Notes under the pieces: model-generated
Databases searched by the model: none
What the model was told of the DNA's origin: nothing
What the model saw: only the letters and a program-made list of their open reading frames with translations
Source: Rebecca billardiae RCC1528
Taxonomy: Eukaryota > Haptophyta
Reading direction: 5' to 3'
Assembly: GCA_965240325.2 (NCBI GenBank)
Contig: OZ251241.1
Span: 1,240,001 to 1,304,000, forward strand
Length of the DNA stretch: 64,000 nucleotides
Program-made: the position numbers and the translations under genes
Part shown: one piece after another, positions 1 to 9,838 of the stretch
Numbering within the stretch: the first letter of the stretch is position 1
Layout: each line of letters starts with the position of its first letter

Positions 1-1
1 C

Positions 2-1204
2 CACGACCTCGTCGACGTCCTGGGGGTGGTCGACGCGCTCCGGCAGGGCGGGCCCGGGCGGCCCAAGCCGCCGGCGCACTCGGTGCGGTACCAGGGCGAC
101 GCGCCGTGGAGCAAGGTCGATCCGGTCCTCATCCTGCCGCTCGCCTCCGTCAACCACCGGCGCATACGCACGCAGCCGCGCGTGGTGCCGACGCGCGCGC
201 CGGGCGCCGCAGCGGCCAGCGGCGCAGCCGGAGTGGCGGGCGCGAGCGGCGCCGGCGCGGGCGGCGCGAGCGGCGGCGGGGGGAGCGGGACCGCGTGCTC
301 GCGCACGACCGGCGGTGGTGCCGACCCCGCCCCCGGGGCCGCGTGCTCCGCCGCAGAGGGGCGGCGAGGGCTGCCAATCGACCCGCTGCCACACCTTCCG
401 CCGCTCACCGAGGACGAGCAGGTGCGCGCGCACATGCAGACGCTGCTGCACGCGTACACGAACAAGCCGCTGAACGCCGCGGACGCGCTGGTGCGCACGT
501 ACGCTCAGGTCGCCGTGGGCGGCGCGTGCATCTGCCTCCGGCTCGTCCTCGGCGAGCGCGACGCGTGCGACCGGCCGTTTGGGCTCTGGCTGCTCGTGCA
601 GGGCGCGCTGTGGCTGGGCGGTGTGGCGCTCCAGCTGCTCTCGTCCTCGTCGGTCGCGAATCGTGATCCGGTGCACCTGATGCGCTTCCCGCTCGAGGCG
701 GGGGCGTGCGAGTTTGTGCTCGACGGCACGCGCGTGCTCCTCCTGCTCCCGCTGATGTGCGTCTGGTGGCTCGTCGGCGCAGTGTGGGCGCTGCCAGTCG
801 GCAACGCGCCGGTAGACCCGAGTGTGGTCCCGGTAGGTGGGGGCGACATTGTGTGCGACGGAGCGCTCACGCCGCTGTGGTTGGCTACCGTCACTGCCCT
901 GGCGGTCGGCGTGCTGCACGCGTGCCTCACCGTCACAGCCGTGCTCGTGCGGCTGTCCCGCCCGAGGGGTGAGCGGCAGCCGCGGGGCCGGGGGCGCGCG
1001 CGCAAGCCAATGTCGCGTCGCGGACGATTGCGGCGCGTAGACGCGATGGACTCGTCCGGAGAGGAGTCGGACGGCTCGGCGGGTTGGGCTGGCAGCTGGG
1101 ATGCGGCGGCGGGCGAAAGCGACCGTGACTTCATGATGCCGTCGCACGGTCCGCCGCCTCACTCGCCTGCCACCGCCGCCAGCGGAGGCGGCACGGGGGT
1201 CTGA
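2..1204 (+). CDS. Multi-pass membrane protein, 5'-truncated by window edge
   Basis: The frame is open from the first bases of the window and ends with TGA at 1202-1204. No initiator ATG is evident near the edge, so the 5' end is missing. The first ~130 visible codons are Ala/Gly/Arg-rich and disordered. A folded part follows with hydrophobic stretches around 505-560, 580-650, 735-800 and 875-960, giving three or four predicted membrane segments. The pattern of a Trp-rich segment, a short loop with a Cys, then another long segment resembles membrane-anchored RING E3 proteins of plants and protists. No RING cysteines are visible, so that is only a topological likeness. The C-terminal ~80 residues are basic then acidic (an SSGEESD-like stretch) and look cytosolic. 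I do not recognise the family. That it is coding is supported by the hydrophobic segments and the loss of openness after the stop. Confidence 0.55.
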   Translation, partial: HDLVDVLGVVDALRQGGPGRPKPPAHSVRYQGDAPWSKVDPVLILPLASVNHRRIRTQPRVVPTRAPGAAAASGAAGVAGASGAGAGGASGGGGSGTACSRTTGGGADPAPGAACSAAEGRRGLPIDPLPHLPPLTEDEQVRAHMQTLLHAYTNKPLNAADALVRTYAQVAVGGACICLRLVLGERDACDRPFGLWLLVQGALWLGGVALQLLSSSSVANRDPVHLMRFPLEAGACEFVLDGTRVLLLLPLMCVWWLVGAVWALPVGNAPVDPSVVPVGGGDIVCDGALTPLWLATVTALAVGVLHACLTVTAVLVRLSRPRGERQPRGRGRARKPMSRRGRLRRVDAMDSSGEESDGSAGWAGSWDAAAGESDRDFMMPSHGPPPHSPATAASGGGTGV

Positions 1205-1543
1205 GAAACGACGCCGAATCCGAGCTGGCCGGAGTGGCCGCCGAGTGGCGAACCGCGCGCGAGTGTCATCTATCGGACAACTCCGATTCCGACGTCGTAT
1301 AGTCCGTCGTCCGATATATAATGGACGATGATGATGATGATTAATAATAATATATATAATCCGGCGGCACATAAGTAGTTAATCAGTAGTAGATATATGT
1401 TAGAGCAGGACAGATACGATTGCACTCGATACAGCACGTGTGGGCTGCAGTCCGCCTGGATCGACCCCGCTGAGACGGCGGCGCTCCATCCGTGAGCGCC
1501 GGCGGCCGTTCACATGTCAATGCGTCGCAACCAACGGGCGCGC

Positions 1544-1715
1544 GCTGAAACCGATCACTCCGGGGCCAACCTTCCGAGACTCCACTGAGCTTCGGACTCT
1601 GCGGTTGTCCGGACCGTTCCGTGCAGCGCGCCCTCAATGGCTGTAAGCTTGTCCGTGCGGGTAGACGAGTGTGTACAATCAGCTCGTAGTGCATCAGTGC
1701 CAGAATACTCTGACA
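1544..1715 (+). repeat. Direct repeat, copy 1 (~170 bp)
   Basis: This block recurs at 1908-2075 almost unchanged. The only differences seen are a small indel after GGACTCTG and another in the GACCGTTC segment. Both copies start GCTGAAACCGATCACTCC and end CAGAATACTCTGACA. It has no coding potential I can defend. Confidence 0.85.
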
Positions 1716-1907
1716 CTCCTCCTCACTGAGCACAGCGAGATGCAGTTAGTGTGCTGTACGCGTGTGCGCGGTGTTGTTGCGCGCGATGATGCCGGCGTAC
1801 ATGTCTGTGACCATGTCGACTGTTGTCCCAACCAGTTTGGTCCGTCGAGGTGTTGACGGCGGTATCTCCGACTCGGGTGTATCAACCCGTCCCCCCTTGA
1901 TTCCTTT

Positions 1908-2075
1908 GCTGAAACCGATCACTCCGGGGCCAACCTTCCGAGACTCCACTGAGCTTCGGACTCTGGTTGTCCGGACCGTTCTGCAGCGCGCCCTCAATGG
2001 CTGTAAGCTTGTCCGTGCGGGTAGACGAGTGTGTACAATCAGCTCGTAGTGCATCAGTGCCAGAATACTCTGACA
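1908..2075 (+). repeat. Direct repeat, copy 2 (~170 bp)
   Basis: This is the second copy of the block at 1544-1715, offset by about 360 bp and separated by ~190 bp of unrelated sequence. The flanks of the two copies differ, so it is a block duplication rather than a longer tandem array. Confidence 0.85.
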
Positions 2076-4103
2076 GTAGATAGTCGCAGATCGAACTGAA
2101 ATATGAAGTATAGTGTGAGTAATTGAGCCTGACTAGTGACTGTGACTCATCAGCCGTCAATCGTCATCGTCACTGTCACTGACGAGCACGGAGCAGCAGA
2201 CCTGCAGTGGCTGCAGTCGCACTCGCAGACCGGAGGGCAGTCATTCAGGAGCGAGCTTGGCCCGTTGCAGGTGACTCGTCACTTAGTAGCCGCGTCCCGG
2301 CCATAGCACTTAGCAGCGCCAGCGGCTACAGTAGTCAGTGAGTAGTCAGAAGCCTCAGTACTCCCACTTATACGTTCAGATCACTACATAAATTAATAAA
2401 ACGTATTGCGCCGGCATATTAGTTATCATCATCGGCCGCACGGATAAGTCTAATCAGAGTATCACTGATCGCGGATGACAGCCGTCCCGGCGTCCGCGAC
2501 GACGTGATCCGCCGATAGCTGCTATGATGATATGAGATATCTCGGACTTCTCTGGAGCCGAAACTGCGCGCCTCTTCATAATTCTATAATGCACTGGACA
2601 GTGACTGGTTATACTATTAAATAATACTGATGCTAGCAGATGGTAGTAGATTGCATATCGGATGATATATGCCATATGATGACGCACTCGTCATTTGGCA
2701 CGCAGATTCATCAGTGATCAGTCCCACAGGCTTATAATGATATTGTGACGTTAGTAGTAGTACAGTGCGGATGCTCGTATATCGTCGGCCGCGGCGTGGT
2801 GCGCTGAGTGCTGTGCACCGCCAATAGGCGCCATCATAAAGTACGGGGGCACTTTGAAGCCTTTCGCCGGCCAGCTGTCGCGTGTCGGGCTGCCACCCAG
2901 CAGGGCAAGTGCCCGTAGTGCTCGGACGCTGCACTACGTTTACGAGCTCGATCGAGGACTACTGTACAATAGAGATCTATCATTGGCGCATACGGGCTTC
3001 CCCTGCGACGCTGGCAATGGGGAGGGAGACGAATGTACTTGCGCAGCGGGGGGCGCGCGTGGCGCATGCGATGGACGTCGATCGATACAGACGACGAAAC
3101 CTGACCGCCACTCCGGCCGAGCTCCTAGCTGACTTGCACTGGGTATTCACGCCGCGCGTGCGGCCTGTGCAGCGGATGCTAGCCACTCAGCTGCAAAGAG
3201 CCCGCAAGCCGCCAAGCGTGTCACGCACGACTGGCAGGTGAGTAAATTCAGCGCGACGAGTCAGTTGACGCGCCGCAGACCAACGGGCGCAGTACGTAAC
3301 GTCACTACGTACACCGCCTACAACCATCTCGACCGAACCCCCCCCCGCTTGAAGGAGCCGCAAGGCGTGCAGCCGTGCAGTCGCCGCCTGGTGTCATGGG
3401 CACACAACCAGCGACTAGCTAGCAGTAGTAGGGCAGCGGCACTTCACGCCTCTCGGCAGACTCCACCGGATGGCAGCTCACCGGGACCGGATTGCTCGGC
3501 GCGCTGCCGCCGCCGCTGCACCTACGTAGCTGCGATCGCCGCCGAGAGGCGTTGGATCTGGAGGGACTAGGCTGGCTGGCGGCTGTTGGAGGGTAGCTAG
3601 GCGCACCGTACAGGCGTTCAGCGCCCACCAGAGGCGTGCGGGGTGGACGGGCCGCACCGGCAGGCAAGCGCACGTGACTGTTCATATGAGAGTCCTATTC
3701 GATTCGGCGCGATTCCTCGTCGTATTAGTTCACGTTGGCGGTTATCTGAGAGGCAAAGTATGGAATTCCCCTACTTTATGATAGAAGGGGCTCTGGTGAT
3801 CAGACTTGCGGCCTTCGGAAAGCCTCCGGCCCTACCTGGTATATTACCTTTTTTTCTCAACCGGCAGTAACCCCGGTAACCACTTCATTAGCAGCACGAT
3901 AACACAAGTCCCGGTTAGAGGTACAGTTTACCATTGAAGTATATTGATCACTATGTTACTATTCCATACTTCGAACCCATTAACCACAACCGCGAACCAT
4001 CATGGATTCGTGGTTGAGTACCCCCATATGCTAGAGAGTTAGAATGTGATGAAATTGTGGTTCAAGGTGGAAACATTTCCGCCCGCCGGCCGAGCCAAGC
4101 GTC

Positions 4104-5018
4104 ATGAACTCCCGACAGATGACGTACGCAACCCGTTCGATGTCGCCCCACCCCGCGGCAGCACCGGGCGAGAAGCCGAATGGCGGCGAAGCAGTAGCCG
4201 CGGCGGAGGAGCACGAAGACCGCCTGCATCCCCGCTGGAAGGTGAGCGCCGCGGCTCGGCGGGCCCTCGAGCGCTCCTTCCGCATGGAGCACTACCCGCA
4301 GGCCGCGGAGCGCGAGCGCCTCGCTGTGCATTTTGGCACCACGCCGCGTCAGGTGCAGGTGTGGTTCCAGAATCGGCGGGTACGCGAGCAGAAGACGGAG
4401 GTCGAGAACGAACGCAGGCGTCTAGCTGGCCTGGCCGTCGAGGCGTACGCCCGTAATCAGCGCGCGTACGGCATCCCCCTCCAACCGCAGGCCGCGGGCC
4501 CGACGATGCCGAGCAGCGCGCCGACCCTGCTCGACCCAAGTCAAGCGACTTTGCTCAACAACGTCGCGAGCGTGTCCGCGATGCAGCCACCGCCAGGGGT
4601 GCAGCTATTTGCGGCTGCGGCTCCGCCGCCGCCGACCGTGACCGTGTTGGGCGTTGCACCCCGGACGGGCTGGCACTGCGCCGTCGCGAGCGTGCCGCAT
4701 ATGCCCGCTGTGCCGGGCCCGCAACCCAGTTGCAACGCACCGTGCGTGCAGACGACATACTCGCCCTCACCCGCAGGTTTCACGGCGTGGAGCCATGCCG
4801 GCAGCTACTACCACCCTCCAGAGGCACATGTGATGATGCCCATGGCGCCGGCCCTGCACTACACGCATCAGTGTGCGCCGCCACAACCTTGTGAGCAGCC
4901 GGCGAGTGTCCAGCCTCCGTACTCTCAGGGCATGTGGTGCGCGCACCCGAAGCGGGTGGGCTACGTGGGCGCAACCTCGCCCGTTTGCAGCCTTCTGGGC
5001 ATAACGTGCTGGCACTGA
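4104..5018 (+). CDS. Homeodomain transcription factor (non-TALE)
   Basis: A 304-residue protein starting at the ATG at 4104, in one uninterrupted frame. Residues ~42-99 form a homeodomain. A basic N-terminal arm leads into three helices, and the recognition helix carries RQVQVWFQNRRVREQK (residues 82-97) with the invariant W, F, N and R. There is no three-residue TALE insertion between helices 1 and 2. The rest (residues 100-304) is rich in Pro, Ala, Gln, Cys and His, disordered and without a known domain, as is usual for activation regions. It should bind DNA in the nucleus as a sequence-specific regulator. I cannot assign a subclass. No intron is needed. The downstream region carries a repeat shared with 9691-9775. 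Confidence 0.85.
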   Translation: MNSRQMTYATRSMSPHPAAAPGEKPNGGEAVAAAEEHEDRLHPRWKVSAAARRALERSFRMEHYPQAAERERLAVHFGTTPRQVQVWFQNRRVREQKTEVENERRRLAGLAVEAYARNQRAYGIPLQPQAAGPTMPSSAPTLLDPSQATLLNNVASVSAMQPPPGVQLFAAAAPPPPTVTVLGVAPRTGWHCAVASVPHMPAVPGPQPSCNAPCVQTTYSPSPAGFTAWSHAGSYYHPPEAHVMMPMAPALHYTHQCAPPQPCEQPASVQPPYSQGMWCAHPKRVGYVGATSPVCSLLGITCWH

Positions 5019-5153
5019 GCATGCCCCGGCGGCTCTCGGATGCAGACACTACTGACAGAGTGTCACGATAAGTCGCCGGTCACACCGGGCGCCGGGCTAT
5101 GCTCCGCATAGTCCATGCCACCCGGCTGACCCCGGGCCCCGCGCTGAACGGCG

Positions 5154-5261
5154 GCCGACTTCCGGTGTAGTCGACGATCGGGCCGGGGCACTGCCAACGA
5201 CGAATAATCAGGACGGAGAGTGACCTGCGCCGCCCTACCTGTGTCGTTAAATCATCGAATG
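5154..5261 (+). repeat. Dispersed repeat R2, copy 1
   Basis: The segment GCCGACTTC..GTCGACGATCGGG..CACTGCC..CGACGAAT..ATCAGG..CCCTACCTGTGTCGTTAAATCAT is shared, with small indels, with 9691-9775. It follows the homeodomain gene closely, as the other copy follows the gene ending at 9537. A weaker similarity (GGCTATGCTC) precedes both. Confidence 0.75.
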
Positions 5262-5721
5262 CGTAGATGACTGAGTCCAGTCAGTCAGCTGAGTCCGCTG
5301 CCACGCCACTCGCCAGGCGGTGGCGCCAGCACCGGGCCGCCTGCAGCTGAAATTGAATTCAATAATAATTCACAGTGACTGCTATGCTAAGAAGTCATAT
5401 TATTCAGTGCCCGAGAGGCAGCAGTGTCCGGGTGGCGCCCGAATACTACGCGCATAGAACTTTAGGTACGTAGTTTTTAGCGACGAGAGAGAGCGGGAGA
5501 GACATCCGATGGAGAGAGGCGTCAATGCGTCATCCGGGACTCCGGGAATAACTCTTATATTGATGGTGGCTACGGGTGATGCGGGCTGAGGCCACCGCCG
5601 GGTCACGGGTCCGACGGTCTGACTCACTGTCAAGGTCTACCGACTACTGCGCCCCGCTGATGCGTCGTCGTCGTCGTTCGGGCGTCGGCGTCGTCAGCCG
5701 TCGTCGTCGTTGTCATCGTCG

Positions 5722-5825
5722 CCTCCCTCCTCTCCCTCCTCGCCCTCGCTGTCCTCCTCCTCGCCCTCCTCCTTCTGGCCTCCTCCTCTTCCTCCTCCTC
5801 CCCTTCTCCTCCTCCTCCTCCTCCT
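5722..5825 (+). repeat. Polypyrimidine TCC/CCT-rich tract
   Basis: About 100 bases are almost purely pyrimidine on the + strand, built from imperfect TCC/CCT triplets. The asymmetry could allow triplex (H-DNA) structure. It ends next to the TA-rich tract at 5850-5885. Confidence 0.8.
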
Positions 5826-6225
5826 ATAGAGTATAGTATCACTCAGAATATATATATGTGTATATATATATATATATATATTACGACTTCATTGGTCGGT
5901 CATCCAAATCTGAAATCACCACTCGGGCAGTCGTTCGTGACGCTGGCGGGGACGTCCGACGTGCCACGTGGGCACCCGCCCGCGGCCTCACGCACCGCGC
6001 GGAGCGGCCGCTAACTGTTCCGACCCCGGCGCCGGCAGCGGCCAGGTAAGTAAGCGCCGGGTCACGCGTCAGATTTGTCCCGGCCGTTGAACGATCTGCA
6101 GGCTCTGGCCGCGCGGGCCGGAACATTAAGCGCTAATAGCTTAGTACGTATTATTATTATTTCTGAGACTGATGCGCTAATTTGATATCTCCGTTTTCAG
6201 ATACTATCAGTGCCGCAAGATTACT

Positions 6226-6227
<2 letters not shown>

Positions 6228-6258
<31 letters not shown>
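6228..6258 (+). repeat. (CT)n microsatellite
   Basis: An uninterrupted CT dinucleotide run of about 15 units. It lies directly before the R3 repeat copy at 6261. Confidence 0.95.
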
Positions 6259-6260
<2 letters not shown>

Positions 6261-6440
6261 GGCCCGCGGTGCAGGGCGGAGCGCGCAGCGTGGAGCCCGC
6301 ACCAGCGGGCCCGAACCACGTTTCAAAAAGATCTTTGATCAAGAAAAAAGGGACGGGGGGCGGCGGAAAAAAAGGGACGGGGGGCGATTTTTAGGGCTGG
6401 CGGAGACCGAGTTTCGAGTTTTTGAGATCGCATTGAGAGG
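6261..6440 (+). repeat. Dispersed repeat R3, diverged copy
   Basis: It begins GGCCCGCGGTGCAGGGCGGA and continues through a TTTCAAAAAGATCTTT block, a GGGACGGGG block and a CGATTTTTAG..GAGTTTTTGAG block. The same order of blocks occurs at 48679 and 49721, where it heads the 1042-bp tandem unit. This copy is diverged, and the GGGACGGGGGGCG segment is duplicated inside it. Confidence 0.7.
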
Positions 6441-7149
6441 TCTATCAGGCCAAAAAAAACCGCGCCCAGCTGATTCCCTTAAGTAAAGTGCGATCTGGAC
6501 GTCAGCTGGACGTGACATTAGTGTAACGGTTCGTTACGAGCGAATCGTACTCGTCTTCCCGGATCGCGTGACGTCCGGACTGGGCCACATCCGGATCGTC
6601 GGAGGTGACGTGCCCCGGCGGCACGATGGGCGATGGCGGATATGCGGGACGGCGCCTGCACGTGCCTCCGGACCCGCCTCCCGCTTGCTGCTCACGCAGT
6701 CAGCTGCGACCGTGGCGCATGATCGCAGAAGCAGTGCCGGCAGTACGGCCTGCATCAGCTAGTGCCGCGCCGTCGTGGCGCGCGCGGTACGGTTGCGCGT
6801 TTGCAGCGCTCGCCCGGCTCGGCGACGGCACGCGCGTGCGGCTCAGGTGTGTCAAATGCGGTCTCGTCGGCGCGCTTTCGCCTGCCACCTCGTGCACCCG
6901 TGCCGCCAGTTTCATCGTCTTCATGAGGACTGCTGCTGCTGTCGCCATCCGCTCTCCATCACCCCGAGTCGCCGGTCGCGCGGCGCGCGCGGTAGGCACT
7001 AGGCACGGGGCGTACGGTCACTCACCCGTGCAACGGGTCAAGTGGCCAGAGTACGTCTGGTCGTTGGCTGGCACGGGCCGCAGCGCTAAAGCACCCTGCT
7101 GTCACACCCGACTCCTTCAGTACTCCGAGCTCCGCGGCACGACTCACTC

Positions 7150-7296
7150 GGCACGATCGCGGACGGGTCGGATCCGAGCTGATCAGCCAGAGTTGGACAC
7201 AGTTTGGCAGCTACTAGTAGTAATTCCGATGCCTATGGCACGATCGCGGACGGGTCGGATCCGAGCTGATCAGCCAGTTGGACATTTGGCAGCTAG
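7150..7296 (+). repeat. Duplicated ~60-bp segment
   Basis: GGCACGATCGCGGACGGGTC through GATCAGCCAG..TTGG..GCAGCTA occurs at 7150-7216 and again at 7237-7296 with short indels. A 20-bp spacer separates the copies. Confidence 0.85.
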
Positions 7297-7490
7297 TTGT
7301 CAGACGGACGTCCGATTTGACGACCGGTGCCGGGTGCGGTCTCAGGTCCGCTGCTGTGATTGTGTGTAGTGTGAATGAGTCTCGCGGTCGCGCAGGCAGG
7401 GCGACGGTCGGACTAATATAGCTTCAGTCATCTCAGAACCGACTTCAACTGGCGAACTGCCACTACGGCGGAGAGCCGCGATTGCACGGC

Positions 7491-7554
7491 CACCGCGGGC
7501 CCCCAACTGCGTTGATTCTATGCAGAAAAGGACCGCGGAACGCGGTCATATAAT
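7491..7554 (+). repeat. Dispersed repeat R1 with perfect hairpin, copy 1
   Basis: About 64 bp are shared with 53050-53109: CACCGCGGGCCC..AACTGCGTTG.TTCTA..GGACCGCGGAACGCGGTC..ATATAAT. The GACCGCG/CGCGGTC arms with a GAA loop (7531-7547) form a perfect 7-bp stem conserved in both copies. Confidence 0.8.
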
Positions 7555-8072
7555 AAATAAATAGAGTAGTCGCGTACGTGACCGCCCGCTCCGCCGGCAG
7601 TGGCCCGCGCGCCGCGCGCCGCCGGACCTCGCCCTCGGCCCTCGGCCGAGTCCGAGACGGTGCCACGCCCACCGCCCGTCCGCGCCAGGCCCGGGGCCGC
7701 CGGACTCGCGGCCCGAAGTCGCAGCCGCAGGCTAGATACTTGGCCTCATCACTCATGGTCGCATCCCCATGGGCGCCGGCGCCCGGCTGAGTCACTGACA
7801 CTGAGCCAGCGCGCGGCCCGCCGCGCCGCATTGCCGGCCAGGCGCCGGCGCCGGCAGGCCCGCAGGGCCCCGCGGCCGGCGGCCCGCGGGCCCGCGGCGG
7901 CCCGCGCGCGGCCCCGGCGCCGGCCCCGGGGCGGGCGGAGACGCAGAGCTTCGCGACGGTTCGGGCTGCACGATGAAACGGACTTACATTCACTAAGATC
8001 GATGAACGAACACAGCTCAGGCAACCCCACTCTTTCTGCTTGATAGACGAACGAGTAAAAGCTGCAGCAGAC

Positions 8073-8489
8073 TCAATCGCGGCCCGGAGTGACTGCGGCT
8101 TCATCCGCCGCCTCGGCTTGAGTGCGTGCAAGCCGCGCTGCCTTACCAGACTCCCATTTGGCGGCGTAGAAGCGGCCGACATTGTTCACCTCCTTTGAAC
8201 CGACGCCCCGGAATCGGCTGTTCGGGGCATTCACCGGATGGACGGGTAGATCTGGCATTCCCTCTGGCGGATCGAGCCCGGTCTCGCTCACGACCCAGTT
8301 GTCAGTCCCTCGCTCGACGATTGCGACGGTGTCGTTGAGGGTGATGGGCGCGGCCTCCTTGTCCTCGGGACGTGCTGCTTTGAGCCGCGTCAGCCAGAGA
8401 GGGAATTTCGGTTTGAGGCCCTGCACGTCCACGAGCACACTATACTTGTGCGTGGCGGCGACGCGGCCGACGAACCTACGGGCCGCCAT
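8073..8489 (-). CDS. Small protein with weak AP2-like C-terminus
   Basis: The frame is open from 8573, but the first in-frame ATG is at 8487-8489, giving 138 residues. The N-terminal half (MAARRFVGRVAATHKYSVLV onward) is a soluble, mixed-charge domain I do not recognise. The C-terminus has SRFRGV, then GRFYAAKW, then an A-E-A-A-D-E-A-A stretch. That order resembles the start, middle strand and helix of an AP2/ERF domain, but it is shorter and lacks the full set of conserved residues. It is divergent from the next gene (8776). The upstream open codons may mean a 5' exon was missed. It could be a real small gene, a decayed AP2 gene or a chance frame. Confidence 0.35.
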   Translation of the reverse strand: MAARRFVGRVAATHKYSVLVDVQGLKPKFPLWLTRLKAARPEDKEAAPITLNDTVAIVERGTDNWVVSETGLDPPEGMPDLPVHPVNAPNSRFRGVGSKEVNNVGRFYAAKWESGKAARLARTQAEAADEAAVTPGRD

Positions 8490-8775
8490 TGATTGATACG
8501 AGCCGCGACCACGAGACCCCTGCGCAGCGCATCCGTCAGCGGCCGGCGATGTCCAGGACTGGACATCGCCCACAACTCACAAGGTGCCCAACCTGCCCGG
8601 ACCTAGTCCAGCCAATTGGCCGCGTCGGATGAACACTGTGTTCCGCTCGGTCCTGGCCGTCAGATAGTGAGATTCACTGCGACTCCGGGGTGACTTATTA
8701 GGCGGACGGCTGACGAACGAATTTTTCCGCCTACTCCGCCTAGTGCCAGTCTGGCCACGTGACAACCCACGAGTC

Positions 8776-9537
8776 ATGCTCGACGCGACCGCCTTGCCTG
8801 AGGGGCTATCGGACGGCGTGCTGCGCCTCTACGACCGCGACGTGCGTGACGTAGAGAAGCGCACCGCCAAAGATGGGTTCTCACGCATGGCGAAGCTCAC
8901 CCTGCCAGGTGGCGCGTGTCTGACGCGAACTGTGGCTCTGTGGCCGACGGCCGTGACGGATGCAGGCCTTGCTTCTCCACAGGGAACCCCCGCCGGTGGC
9001 AGCCGGCGGCGCAAGGGAGGCCGTGGCGCGCCTACTCGTGCTCCCCCGCCGACCGCCCAGCGCGCAGCGCGCAAGCCGGCCCCGCCGGTTCGCCCGCCCG
9101 CCGCGCAGGGCATGGACGCTGAGGTGCTGCAGGCAAACGACGAGCAGCAGCACTCTCAGAAGCGGAAGAAGAAGCCCCGGCGTGGGAAGCGCGGGCAACG
9201 GCGCGACGCCGAGGGCCGACGGATTCGTTCTCCATCGAGCCGTCGCTCCTCGGCGAGCCGCGCCGTCAAGGAACGCCAGGCGCGCAAGGCGGCGCGCCTG
9301 GCGCCGACCGCTGCACCGCCCACGCCAGCCCCTGCTGCCCCCCTCCACGATGACCGAGACTCGCCCCCGGGCGACGACTTGGACGACGAGGAGGCGTCGC
9401 CGCAGCGGGCAAAGCGCACCCTGGACGACGCCGCAGCGCCAGCCGCCGCCAGCCAGCCAGCTGGCTCGAGCAGCAAGCGCGTACGCGACCGCCCGGGGAG
9501 CACGGGGCAGGCTCGACCAGCTGCTACCCGCGGCTGA
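8776..9537 (+). CDS. Hypothetical basic disordered protein
   Basis: The frame opens at 8743, but the first ATG is at 8776, giving 253 residues. Residues 1-45 (MLDATALPEGLSDGVLRLYD onward) look foldable. The remainder is a run of Arg/Lys/Pro/Ala with clusters such as KRKKKPRRGKRGQRRD, plus a DDLDDEE acidic patch and a KRVRDR tail. These look like nuclear localisation signals, but no domain is recognisable. Such composition arises easily in GC-rich DNA, so coding status is uncertain. Repeat R2 lies just downstream. Confidence 0.35.
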   Translation: MLDATALPEGLSDGVLRLYDRDVRDVEKRTAKDGFSRMAKLTLPGGACLTRTVALWPTAVTDAGLASPQGTPAGGSRRRKGGRGAPTRAPPPTAQRAARKPAPPVRPPAAQGMDAEVLQANDEQQHSQKRKKKPRRGKRGQRRDAEGRRIRSPSSRRSSASRAVKERQARKAARLAPTAAPPTPAPAAPLHDDRDSPPGDDLDDEEASPQRAKRTLDDAAAPAAASQPAGSSSKRVRDRPGSTGQARPAATRG

Positions 9538-9690
9538 GACTGCCAGCTGACATCCGGACCTGCACTTTCGCCCTTGCTCGGGGCACAGCAGGTCCATGCG
9601 AGCCGCGCAGCGCAGGTGGATCGCGCTTCAGCAGCTCAAGGCCGCGCTCAAGCTTTACGATCGCGGTGCAGGCTATGCTCTGCCACCAAC

Positions 9691-9775
9691 GCCGACTTCG
9701 TGTCGACGATCGGGCACTGCCGCCGACGAATCAGGAGACCCGCGTCGTCCTACCTGTGTCGTTAAATCATAGAAT
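9691..9775 (+). repeat. Dispersed repeat R2, copy 2
   Basis: This is the second copy of the segment at 5154-5261, with the same order of blocks and the same end CCTACCTGTGTCGTTAAATCAT. It is shorter by small deletions. Confidence 0.75.
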
Positions 9776-9838
9776 ATGAGTCTAGGCATATGAGTCTAGG
9801 CTCCTCTGTCCTCACTCCTACTCCTAGTCCGGCGGCGC

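Larger units (their letters stand above)
1205..4103. other. Gene-poor intergenic region
   Basis: I see no convincing gene here. The GC content is lower than in coding DNA, with ATG/GAT and TA-rich simple stretches near 1315-1380. A 170-bp direct repeat is annotated separately. Around 3760-4030 the DNA becomes AT-rich with small hairpins, for example the CCCCTAC/AAGGGG arms near 3771-3795 and the paired GGCC/TTCGG arms near 3810-3835. Open frames here are short and lack conserved motifs. Confidence 0.5.
5019..8072. other. Gene-poor region with repeats
   Basis: No gene is supported here. It holds a repeat shared with 9691-9775, a pyrimidine-rich TCC tract, TA and CT microsatellites, and a fragment of the repeat that heads the 1042-bp duplication at 48679. 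It also holds a duplicated 60-bp segment and a dispersed hairpin repeat. The long frame at 6605-7369 is Arg/Ala/Cys-rich, runs through the duplicated 60-bp segments and shows no domain. I do not call it a gene. Confidence 0.45.

Noticed and set aside
6605-7369. 254-codon + frame
   Set aside because: Runs through a duplicated 60-bp segment, so its translation repeats SRTGRIRADQP. No domain and no conserved composition.
7463-8182. 239-codon minus frame
   Set aside because: Overlaps the dispersed R1 repeat and a CCGGCGCCGG-rich tract; no domain.
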